From NCBI GenBank assembly GCA_028874795.1, contig JAPPHT010000056.1:1-64000 (forward strand): a stretch of DNA of 64,000 nt, read 5' to 3'. The notes beneath the pieces were generated by a model, which was given only the letters and a program-made list of their open reading frames with translations, did no database searches and was not told where the DNA came from. A program made the position numbers and the translations under genes. This document shows positions 33,643 to 40,720 of this stretch, piece by piece (positions within the stretch are counted from its first letter, which is position 1; every line of letters starts with the position of its first letter). The stretch comes from Chloroflexota bacterium. GTDB taxonomy: Bacteria > Chloroflexota > Dehalococcoidia > Lucifugimonadales > Australimonadaceae.

Positions 33643-34513
33643 CGCCGCCTCCGTTCCGCGCCAGTGCGCGCAGCACCGTCCGCTCCAGGAAGACGCGCAC
33701 GAGATGCTCCTTGTAGTCGACGCCGCCGTGCATGTCCTCGACCGCGTCGGCATCCTCCGACGCGAGCCGCGCTGCCTCGCGCAGCACCGACGCTCCTTCG
33801 GCCAGGGCGTCGACGCGCTCCCCGCGCAGCACGTCCTCCGAGCGCGACAGTCTCCGCGCGACAGGCGAGACGCAGCCGAGCGCGAGGCGCGCGTCCGCGA
33901 CGACGCCGTCTTCCACCGCGAGCGCAGCCGCGATGCCGAGCGTCGGGCGGTGGTGGTAACCGAACTTGGAGTAGGCGGCGCGTACGCCCGCAGGGAACAC
34001 GGGGACGCGCACGGCGGTAAGCAATTCATCCGGCCCCAACGACGTCTCGTAGGAGCCGGTCTGGAGGTCGCCGGCGGCGATGCGCCGCGCGCCGGACGGT
34101 CCCGCGATGTCCAGTTCCGCTTCGTAAACGAGCAAGAGCGTCGCGGGGTCGGAGTGGGGTTCAGCGAAGCAGAGGTTGCCCGCGAGCGTGCCGACGTTGC
34201 GCACGCGCAGGTTGGCGACGCCGTGCTCGACCTCGGACAGCAGGGGCAGCCGCTCACGCACGAGCGGGTCGTGCTCGACGGCGCTGTGGGTGGCGCTCGC
34301 GCCGATAACGACGCCGTCGCCGTCTGCGGACACGCTGTCGAGGCCGGGGATGCTCTTTACGTTGATGAGGGTGTCGTAGGCGAGCAGGCCGGATTTCATG
34401 GCGAGCAGGAGCTCGGTGCCGCCCGCGTAGAGCGCGGCGCCGCCGCCAGCGTCGGCGAGGGCGGACGCGGCCTCCTGCACGGTCGTGGGTTCGTGCAAGC
34501 GGAAGGGCTTCAT
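33635..34513 (-). CDS. Molybdenum hydroxylase FAD-binding subunit
   Basis: 292 aa. The FAD_binding_5 fold shows ALYAGGTELLLAMK and VRNVGTLAGNLCFAEPHSD (variant of the TIGGNL loop). The C-terminal CO_deh_flav_C-like part has ALGCVSPVARR. First gene of the three-subunit operon; the ATG lies 52 nt from the convergent-side TA cassette stop. Confidence 0.93.
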   Translation of the reverse strand: MKPFRLHEPTTVQEAASALADAGGGAALYAGGTELLLAMKSGLLAYDTLINVKSIPGLDSVSADGDGVVIGASATHSAVEHDPLVRERLPLLSEVEHGVANLRVRNVGTLAGNLCFAEPHSDPATLLLVYEAELDIAGPSGARRIAAGDLQTGSYETSLGPDELLTAVRVPVFPAGVRAAYSKFGYHHRPTLGIAAALAVEDGVVADARLALGCVSPVARRLSRSEDVLRGERVDALAEGASVLREAARLASEDADAVEDMHGGVDYKEHLVRVFLERTVLRALARNGGGDV

Positions 34514-34564
34514 CTCGCAGGCGATGCTATCCGCACGAGCGGCAACGGGGCAAGCGGGAGGGCG

Positions 34565-34852
34565 TCAGCCCCAGTAGTCGGGGTTGTCCCAAGTGATGTT
34601 CAGAACGCGTATCGTTCTGACGTTCTCTATACGGTAAGTGATGAAGAAGCCGTTGGCCTTGTAACCGAGTGTGCCGAACGGGAAAGGAAACGGCATGGGA
34701 ATACGGGTCTCATCGTCGGGATGGGGATCGTCTACAAGGTCGTGGACGGTTGCCATGACACGACCGTAAGACCTCGGAGAGAGGCTGGCAAGGAAACTCC
34801 TGGCACGCGGTCCGAGAACAACGCTAAATGGGGCGTGGTCGGGATGGGTCAT
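34565..34852 (-). CDS. RelE/ParE-like toxin (paralogue of 30633-30920)
   Basis: 95 aa, identical in length to the plus-strand paralogue. The N-terminal half (FLASLSPRSYGRVMATVHDL) would form the helical hairpin and the C-terminal half (GTLGYKANGFFITYRIEN, WDNPDYWG) the beta sheet. Overlaps the antitoxin gene by 29 nt. The final TyrTrpGly is shared by both toxins. Confidence 0.7.
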   Translation of the reverse strand: MTHPDHAPFSVVLGPRARSFLASLSPRSYGRVMATVHDLVDDPHPDDETRIPMPFPFPFGTLGYKANGFFITYRIENVRTIRVLNITWDNPDYWG

Positions 34853-35297
34853 TCAACCAGGCCTTGATAGCAACAGGGGTAACGACATACGCAGGCTCGC
34901 CTGCCTCGGCGCGGTTCCAGGCATCGATCGTCCCGGCTATGAGTTCCTCATCCGCAAGCATGGCCTGACGCAACGCATCGCCAGTGAGTTTCGGTGGTTT
35001 CCTGCCCTGCTTCTCCGCCATGTCCTGCCGTTCTTCCATCCGACGCGAGTAAGCAGGGTCTACTTCTTCCTCAGGAGAGAGAGGCGGTATCTTCAAGGGG
35101 TCTGGGCGCGACGGGTCGTCCAACCAAGCCCCGATACTCCCTGCACGTACATAGATGGCGGGCGGACCGTCACCCTCTCTGAGTTGCCGCATGGCCTCGT
35201 TGGTCTCCCGCACGAGCTTCTCGTCGGCCACCATGGCGCGCACAAGCGCCTCGCCGGTGAGGGGCTGCGGTGTCTTCTTCCTGCGCTTCGATGCCAC
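34824..35297 (-). CDS. Two-module PLTGEAL-family antitoxin-like protein
   Basis: 157 aa from a GTG preceded by GGAAGGAG. Two tandem modules: PLTGEALVRAMVADEKLV ... IYVRAGSIGAWLDDPSRPDP (about 12-70) and KLTGDALRQAMLADEELI ... VVTPVAIKAWLNDPSRPRP (about 100-156). The module resembles the single-copy antitoxin at 30482. A TATACT-like -10 (minus strand, about 35335-35330) lies roughly 30 bp upstream. Presumed to neutralise the downstream toxin. Confidence 0.65.
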   Translation of the reverse strand: MASKRRKKTPQPLTGEALVRAMVADEKLVRETNEAMRQLREGDGPPAIYVRAGSIGAWLDDPSRPDPLKIPPLSPEEEVDPAYSRRMEERQDMAEKQGRKPPKLTGDALRQAMLADEELIAGTIDAWNRAEAGEPAYVVTPVAIKAWLNDPSRPRPI

Positions 35298-35429
35298 GGC
35301 GTTCGCTCCTTCCGGCGTTGTGGCGCTCAGTATAACATGCGTGCGTCACAACGGGCTTACCTATATGGTGCTACGCCTGCATCATTATTCGAGAGCGGCA
35401 GGAGCGCCGTTCACCGAAGCACGACAGCG

Positions 35430-35633
35430 ATGAGCACACCGGGCATGACCGTCGAGGAGATGACGCGGCAGATGTACGCCGACCTGTACACCAACACGCC
35501 GAGCATCAAGTCCACGCTAGTGAAGCTGGAGGCCGACGTCGCGTGGATCAAACGATTGATGGTTGGGCTTGGTGTGCCGCTAGTCATCTCGGTTGTCGCG
35601 GCGACGGTCAAGTTCATCTTCTTCGGGGCGTAA
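35430..35633 (+). CDS. Small membrane-anchored protein
   Basis: 67 aa. A polar helical N-terminus (VEEMTRQMYADLY, then STLVKLEADVAWIKRLM) is followed by one C-terminal membrane helix (VPLVISVVAATVKFIFF). The layout resembles phage or plasmid small tail-anchored proteins. Ribosome site is weak. Confidence 0.5.
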   Translation: MSTPGMTVEEMTRQMYADLYTNTPSIKSTLVKLEADVAWIKRLMVGLGVPLVISVVAATVKFIFFGA

Positions 35634-35711
35634 GGAGCGGACCGTCGGGGCGCACGGCCGCAGAGCACGGCAACCGTTCTCCAAACCGGGCGTCAACCCG
35701 TTCCACAGGGA

Positions 35712-35742
35712 TTGACACGCCATGCATCGCATCGTCTATGGT
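35712..35742 (+). promoter_or_regulatory. Candidate promoter for the sulfite-oxidase-like operon leader
   Basis: TTGACA at 35712-35717 is followed after 17 nt by TCTATG (35735-35740), or after 19 nt by TATGGT (35737-35742). It would start transcription near 35748, giving a leader of roughly 195 nt before the coding sequence at 35944. Confidence 0.45.
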
Positions 35743-35783
35743 TCCGCCAGACGACCAGTCCCGAATGGTCAGAGGTGTCCAGG

Positions 35784-35927
35784 GTGACCTCCGCTTGCTT
35801 CTGTTGCAGCTGTTGTGCCGGTCAAGCCGGGATGTGTTGTTGTTGCACGCACTCCTCCGGCATGGACACCCCTGCCCCGCACCACACCCCAGGTTGCGGG
35901 GCTTTTTCATGCCCCCGCGACGGATGA
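35784..35927 (+). CDS. Cysteine-rich leader peptide (putative attenuator uORF)
   Basis: 47 codons from GTG with AGAGG 8 nt upstream, ending just before the AGGAGG of the next gene. Ten of the first 21 codons or so are Cys, or lie in clusters: Cys codons at 35796, 35802, 35805, 35811, 35814 and a run of four at 35835-35846. This is far above chance for any protein and resembles leader peptides that sense charged tRNA-Cys. Other frames read Leu-rich, so the Cys frame is chosen because of the downstream gene and start context. Confidence 0.5.
   Translation: MTSACFCCSCCAGQAGMCCCCTHSSGMDTPAPHHTPGCGAFSCPRDG
35864..35907 (+). terminator. Intrinsic terminator inside the leader of the sulfite-oxidase-like gene
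   Basis: GCCCCGCA (35874-35881) pairs with TGCGGGGC (35895-35902) as an 8-bp perfect stem with a 13-nt loop, followed by TTTTT (35903-35907). Just upstream, GGACACC (35864-35870) can pair perfectly with GGTGTCC (35774-35780), a possible long-range stem that encloses the Cys codons. The terminator lies before the coding start, the hallmark of attenuation. Confidence 0.65.
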
Positions 35928-35943
35928 CACAGGAGGACGCCCC

Positions 35944-37026
35944 ATGGACTCGAAACCCACACCCGAAGGCACCCACGTCAAGCCGACGCCGAGCGAGCTG
36001 TTCTTCCATCACGACGTCTGCGTAGAGACGCGCTGGGAGAACCTGTACGGACGCGGCTACCTGACCCCCGCGTCGCTCTTCTACATCCGGAACCACGGGC
36101 CGACACCCATCATCGATGAGAAGACGTGGCGGCTCAGCGTGGAGGGGCCGGGTGTGGAGAGCCCCCTGAGCATCAGCTACGACGAACTGCTGCGCATGCC
36201 GTCGGTGACGGTGACCCGCTTTATCGAGTGCGCGGGCAACGGGCGCGTCTTCTTCAAGGAGTACCAGGGGGAGATGCCCAAAGGCCGTCCCTGGCGCTAC
36301 GGCTCCTACGCCGTCGCAGAGTGGACGGGCGTGCCGCTGCGCGAGATCCTCGAACGCGCGCGCATCAAGCCGACCGCCGTTGACGTGATGCCGACGGGGC
36401 TGGACGAGGCTGCAGTTGAGCGGCCCATGCCCGTTGCCAAGGCGATGGAGCCGGACACCATCGTCGCCTACGCCATGAACGGCGACCTCATCCCTCCGGA
36501 CCACGGCTTCCCGGCGCGGGTCGTCGTGCCCGGCTGGGTCGGCGTCAACAGCATCAAGTGGGTCGGGAAGATCCTCGTGTGCGAGGAGCCGGTCCACGTG
36601 ATGCGGAACACCGAGGAGTACGTGCTGGAGGGGCCGGACTTCCCGCCCGAGCCTCCCGCCTGGGGACCCGTGCTCACCACGACACCGGTCCGCTCCGGCA
36701 TCGCGATGGCGTGGCCGGGAACGCTGCGGGCAGGCACGCAGGCCATCCGAGGCTTCGCCTGGTCAGGCCACGGGAGCATCAGCCGGGTCGAGTACAGCCT
36801 CGACGATGGCAAGACGTGGGCGGACGCCACTATCCAGGAGCCGAACATCTGGAAGGGCGGCTGCCGGTGGGAGTTCATATGGGACGCCCCCGCCGGCGAG
36901 CACACCATCACGATGCGGGCGACGGACAGCGCCGGGAACACGCAGCCGGAACCGGACACGATGAAGTGGAACGAGCGCGGCTACGACTTCTGGGCCGCGG
37001 TGCCGCACCCGGTCACGGTGGTGTGA
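35944..37026 (+). CDS. Sulfite-oxidase-family molybdopterin protein
   Basis: 360 aa from ATG with AGGAGG 7 nt upstream. The Oxidored_molyb domain (about 60-230) contains FIECAGNGR, whose Cys would ligate molybdenum, and GFPARVVVPGWVGVNSIKWVGK, a SUOX-family signature. The C-terminal Mo-co dimerisation domain (about 260-350) has GFAWSGHGSISRVEYSLDDGKTW. No signal peptide or haem domain, so it is a cytosolic SoxC/YedY-unlike variant. It may oxidise sulfite or another sulfur compound. The leader upstream suggests attenuation. Confidence 0.9.
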   Translation: MDSKPTPEGTHVKPTPSELFFHHDVCVETRWENLYGRGYLTPASLFYIRNHGPTPIIDEKTWRLSVEGPGVESPLSISYDELLRMPSVTVTRFIECAGNGRVFFKEYQGEMPKGRPWRYGSYAVAEWTGVPLREILERARIKPTAVDVMPTGLDEAAVERPMPVAKAMEPDTIVAYAMNGDLIPPDHGFPARVVVPGWVGVNSIKWVGKILVCEEPVHVMRNTEEYVLEGPDFPPEPPAWGPVLTTTPVRSGIAMAWPGTLRAGTQAIRGFAWSGHGSISRVEYSLDDGKTWADATIQEPNIWKGGCRWEFIWDAPAGEHTITMRATDSAGNTQPEPDTMKWNERGYDFWAAVPHPVTVV

Positions 37027-37271
37027 GGGGCGCCTCCCGCGGTGTAGCCCTTCCCTCCCACCCGCCCGGAGCGCTTGTGGGGGACACCCCCACACCCCCG
37101 GCAGAGGGGAATCTCCCTCTGCACTTCCCCCCAGGCGCCCATCCGGGAAGCTTCCAAGAGGCAAGGAGCGTTTCCTCACGGTAAGAGGAACCGGACAGAT
37201 GCACGGTTGACGCCACGCCCCGCGCCTCCCTACCCTCACGCGCGCCGACAACTTCGCACCGGAGCGACGCC

Positions 37272-38084
37272 ATGACCACGTCCGCGACCGAACACACCGT
37301 GAACGCCCACGGGCTCGACCTGCACTACCTGGACTGGGGGAACGCAGATGCCCCGCCTGTGCTGCTGCTGCACGGGCTGCAGGACTCAGCCGCGCTCTGG
37401 TCGACGTTCGCAGAGTCGATGCGCGACGACTTCCACGTGATGGCGCTCGATCATCGAGGCCACGGCGACAGCCCGCGAGCGGAGACGTACGCGCTCGCCG
37501 ACTACATCGCGGAGACGCGCGACGTGATACGCAACCTGGGGCTCGACGCGCCGGTCCTCATCGGGCACTCGGCCGGCAGCAAGAACGCGTGGATGTGCAT
37601 CGCGGACAACCCCGGCATCGCCTCGAAGCTGGTCATCACGGATATGGACCCGGACTCCTACAACCCCGGCTCCGTCGCGATGATTTCCCGCTACAAGGAC
37701 GAGACCGACTTCTACGCGGACCGTTCGGCGGTCGTGGAGCGGCTGCGCTCGCGGCAGCCGAACGCGTCGGACGAAGAGCTGGAGCGCGACGTGGACGCGC
37801 TCGCGGTGCAGCTGGACGACGGCCGCTACACCTGGAAGCGCAGCCGGGACGTGGTGACGAAGTACGACAGGCCGGACGTTTGGGAGCGTCTGCCGGAGGT
37901 GAGCGCGCCGACGCTCGTCGTGCGCGGGGCGGAGAGCACGCTGCTGCGTCACGACGTCGCCGTGCGGATGGAAGCGGCGATACCGGACTGCCGGCTCATC
38001 GAGCTGCCGGGGGGCGGTCACTGGGTGCACCTCGAGCAGCCCGACGCCTACGCGGCAGCGGTGCGGTCGTTCCTGCTGGGGTGA
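37272..38084 (+). CDS. Alpha/beta-hydrolase
   Basis: 270 aa. HGLQDSAALW forms the oxyanion-hole region, GHSAGSKN carries the nucleophile Ser, and the catalytic His is in GGGHWVHLEQP near the C-terminus. A lid region lies around residues 130-200. Substrate unknown (esters, lactones, or ring-cleavage products). Follows a 245-bp gap after the sulfite-oxidase-like gene; not obviously in its operon. Confidence 0.9.
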   Translation: MTTSATEHTVNAHGLDLHYLDWGNADAPPVLLLHGLQDSAALWSTFAESMRDDFHVMALDHRGHGDSPRAETYALADYIAETRDVIRNLGLDAPVLIGHSAGSKNAWMCIADNPGIASKLVITDMDPDSYNPGSVAMISRYKDETDFYADRSAVVERLRSRQPNASDEELERDVDALAVQLDDGRYTWKRSRDVVTKYDRPDVWERLPEVSAPTLVVRGAESTLLRHDVAVRMEAAIPDCRLIELPGGGHWVHLEQPDAYAAAVRSFLLG

Positions 38085-38148
38085 GGGTGATTGCATGGTG
38101 CTGGCATTGCTGGCATTATGCATGCACTACGGTTGAGGGAGATGCGAC

Positions 38149-38397
38149 ATGGCCGTGCAGATCACCATCAGGAACGTGAGCGAGGAGGTCCGCAACCAGC
38201 TGGCTTCTCGTGCCGCGCTGAAGCACCAGTCCATGCAGCAGTTCCTGCTCGAAGAGCTGGAGCGCATCGCATCGGAGCCCTCTCAAGAGGCGCTGTTCGA
38301 CCGGATCCGCGCGCGCGTGGATGCGTCAGGCAGGGGCGTCTCCAGGGAGACCATCCTGGCAGCGCTGGATGCCGACAAGAGATATGATCGTCGTTGA
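38149..38397 (+). CDS. FitA-type ribbon-helix-helix antitoxin
   Basis: 82 aa. VQITIRNVSEEVRNQLASRA is the RHH DNA-binding start seen in FitA-like antitoxins of VapC toxins, followed by SMQQFLLEELERIA. The C-terminal tail (about 50-82) would bind the toxin. Overlaps the VapC start by 14 nt. Confidence 0.88.
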   Translation: MAVQITIRNVSEEVRNQLASRAALKHQSMQQFLLEELERIASEPSQEALFDRIRARVDASGRGVSRETILAALDADKRYDRR

Positions 38398-38782
38398 CGC
38401 CTCTGCAGTAGTAGCGTTCGTTACCGGCCAACGGCCTGACGGAGCCTGGGTACGCGAGCAACTTTGGGATCAGCGACTCCTCAGCACCCATGTGATGCCC
38501 GCTGAAGTCCATAACGCCCTCAGGCGCATGGAACTCAGTGGGGATTTCTCAACGGCGGACACTAGGGACGCGCGCGCGGAGTTCCTGGGCATCCGTTTTG
38601 AGCTTGCCCCTTTCCGCCCATACGCCAACCGGGTGTGGGAGCTGCGCCGGAACCTCAGTGGCTACGACGCGTGGTACGTCGCTCTGGCGGAGGCGCTCGA
38701 CTGTCCGCTCGTGACCATAGACCACCGGCTCAGCCGGGCTGTCGGGCCGGAGTGCACGTTCGTGACTCCGCCGGACGCGTGA
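38384..38782 (+). CDS. vapC: VapC-like PIN-domain toxin
   Basis: 132 aa from ATG at 38384. IVVDASAVVAFV has the first PIN Asp, PAEVHNALRR the Glu, YDAWYVALAEAL the third acidic residue and TIDHRLSRA the fourth. PIN toxins cleave RNA in a Mg-dependent manner. Paired with the overlapping upstream antitoxin. Confidence 0.92.
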   Translation: MIVVDASAVVAFVTGQRPDGAWVREQLWDQRLLSTHVMPAEVHNALRRMELSGDFSTADTRDARAEFLGIRFELAPFRPYANRVWELRRNLSGYDAWYVALAEALDCPLVTIDHRLSRAVGPECTFVTPPDA

Positions 38783-38858
38783 GGGGCATATCGCGTCTCC
38801 CCATGCGGGCGTGCGGTCTGATAGGCTCTCTTACCAATCCCAACCGACGGAACGTTCC

Positions 38859-39854
38859 ATGGAATTCGGCCTGTACCTGCGCTCCTTCCTCACCGACCGC
38901 ACGCGCCCGCTCTACGAGCAGATCGACGAGCTGGTCGAGATATGCCACGTCGCGCGCGACAGCGGCTTCTCAGCCGTCACGATGCCACAGCACTGGGTTT
39001 CGCACCCCACCATCTGGCCGCAGCCGTTCCAGATACTGGCGCGCCTCGCGCCGGAGACCGGCGACATGCGGCTGCTCACCGGCATCGTCCTGCTGCCCCT
39101 GCACAACCCCGTGCAGGTGGCCGAGGACGTGGCGACGCTCGACCACCTCTGCCGGGGACGCTTCACGTTCGGCGTCGGCATCGGTTATCGCGAGACGGAG
39201 CTCGGGGCCGTCGGGGCGACGCGGCGCGACCGCGTACCGCGCCTCACCGAGTCGATCGAGATCATGAAGCAGCTGTGGAGCGGCGAGGAGGTCACCTACG
39301 AGGGCCGCTACTGGACGGTAAGCGAGGCGAAGATGGGTTTCACCCCGATGCAGCAGCCGCACCCGCCGATATGGATAGCGTGCCAGAGCGACGGCGCGGT
39401 GCGGCGCTCCGCGCGCATCGCCGACGCGTGCTACATCGCCCCGCAGGTCGGCTTCTCGGACCTCGGTGCGGTCGCGGACGCCTACCGCGAGGAGCGCGCC
39501 GCTTCCGGCAACGGTCCGGGGCGGCTCACGCTCACGCGCGGCGTCGCCTACGCGAAGGACCGCGCGACGGCGGCGGCTGAGGCGCAGGAGGCGGCGGCAT
39601 CCTCGTACAGGATGTACAGCACGTGGAACATGCAGGAAGACACGATGCTGAAGATCAACATCGACTCGGACTCGAAGGTCGAGGACTGGGCGGTGACCGG
39701 CAACGGCGACGACTGCCTGGAGCAGTTCGCGGCCATAGCGGAGCACGGGATCGACTACGTGGGCATGACGTTCTACAACCTGCCGAAGACGCTGGAAGCA
39801 CGCAGGGAGTACCTGCAGAGCTTCGCTGAGAACGTGATACGGCGCTCGCCGTAA
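38859..39854 (+). CDS. LLM-class flavin-dependent oxidoreductase (luciferase-like)
   Basis: 331 aa from ATG at 38859. TIM-barrel of the bacterial luciferase/F420 family: MEFGLYLRSF at the start, TGIVLLPLHNPVQVAEDVATLDHL near residues 85-105, GRFTFGVGIGYRETE, and LWSGEEVTYEGRYW. It would use FMNH2 or F420 to oxidise a substrate. It ends 2 nt before the FAD subunit ATG, so it is the first gene of the molybdenum hydroxylase operon. Confidence 0.93.
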   Translation: MEFGLYLRSFLTDRTRPLYEQIDELVEICHVARDSGFSAVTMPQHWVSHPTIWPQPFQILARLAPETGDMRLLTGIVLLPLHNPVQVAEDVATLDHLCRGRFTFGVGIGYRETELGAVGATRRDRVPRLTESIEIMKQLWSGEEVTYEGRYWTVSEAKMGFTPMQQPHPPIWIACQSDGAVRRSARIADACYIAPQVGFSDLGAVADAYREERAASGNGPGRLTLTRGVAYAKDRATAAAEAQEAAASSYRMYSTWNMQEDTMLKINIDSDSKVEDWAVTGNGDDCLEQFAAIAEHGIDYVGMTFYNLPKTLEARREYLQSFAENVIRRSP

Positions 39855-39856
39855 TC

Positions 39857-40720
39857 ATGCGCCCGTTCGAGTACATACGGCCTGCGAGCGTCGCCGAGGC
39901 GGTCGGTGTCATTTCCGAACGCGGCGAGGACGCGTTCGTGCTCGGCGGCGGCAGCGCGGCCGTCGTCATGCTGCGGCTCGGCGTCGTGCGCCCGGAGCTG
40001 GTGGTCGACCTCGGCGGCATCGAGGAGATGCGCGGCCTGAGCCGCAACGGCGGCTTGCGTATCGGCGCGCTCGTGAGCATCCGCAGCCTCGAACTCGACG
40101 ACGGCGTCCGCGGCGCGTACCCGCTGCTCGCGGAGGCGGCGTCGCAGGTAGCGAACGTGCGCGTGCGGAACGTCGCCACCGTCGGCGGAGCGGTCGCCTA
40201 CGGCGAGCCGCAGACCGACACGCCGACGGCGCTCACGGCGTCCGGCGCGGTCGTGCGCGTCGCGGGCGTCTCCGGCGAGCGCAGCGTGCCGATCAGCGAG
40301 TTCTACGTGGGGCCGTACGAGACCGTCCTGGAACAGGGCGAGATCGTGTCCGGGATCGACGTGCCGGAGGAGCCGCCGCACACGGGCGGCTGCCACGTCA
40401 AGTTCACGGTAGGGTCGCCGGAGAACAAGCCGGTGGCGAACGCGTCCGCGCTCGTCACGGTCGACCCGCCATCGGGCACGTGCGTATCGGCTCGCGTGGT
40501 GATGGGCGCCGCGGGGCCCGTGCCGGTCGTCGCGAACGCGGCAGGCGCGCTGGTGGGCATCGAGGCGACGCCGGAGCGCATCGCGGACGTCGCGGCTGAG
40601 GCCGCGGAAGAAGCCGACCCGATGGAAGACCTGCGCGGGCCGGAGTGGTACAAGCGCCGGATACTCAGGATAGTGGTGGAGCGAGCGTTGACATGTGCGC
40701 TGCAACGGGCCCGAACGTAA
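39857..40720 (+). CDS. Molybdenum hydroxylase FAD-binding subunit
   Basis: 287 aa. FVLGGGSAAVVMLR and VRNVATVGGAVAYGEPQTD are the FAD_binding_5 loops (GG pair conserved). Its last 28 nt overlap the start of the large subunit gene (40693). Partner of the large and 2Fe-2S subunits in this operon; sequence differs clearly from the FAD subunit at 33635-34513, so the two systems are distinct. Confidence 0.93.
   Translation: MRPFEYIRPASVAEAVGVISERGEDAFVLGGGSAAVVMLRLGVVRPELVVDLGGIEEMRGLSRNGGLRIGALVSIRSLELDDGVRGAYPLLAEAASQVANVRVRNVATVGGAVAYGEPQTDTPTALTASGAVVRVAGVSGERSVPISEFYVGPYETVLEQGEIVSGIDVPEEPPHTGGCHVKFTVGSPENKPVANASALVTVDPPSGTCVSARVVMGAAGPVPVVANAAGALVGIEATPERIADVAAEAAEEADPMEDLRGPEWYKRRILRIVVERALTCALQRART

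Noticed and set aside
35784-35927. Leucine attenuator reading in another frame
   Set aside because: Leu codons are also dense in one alternative frame, but no good start was found in it and the downstream gene concerns sulfur chemistry. Kept as an alternative only.
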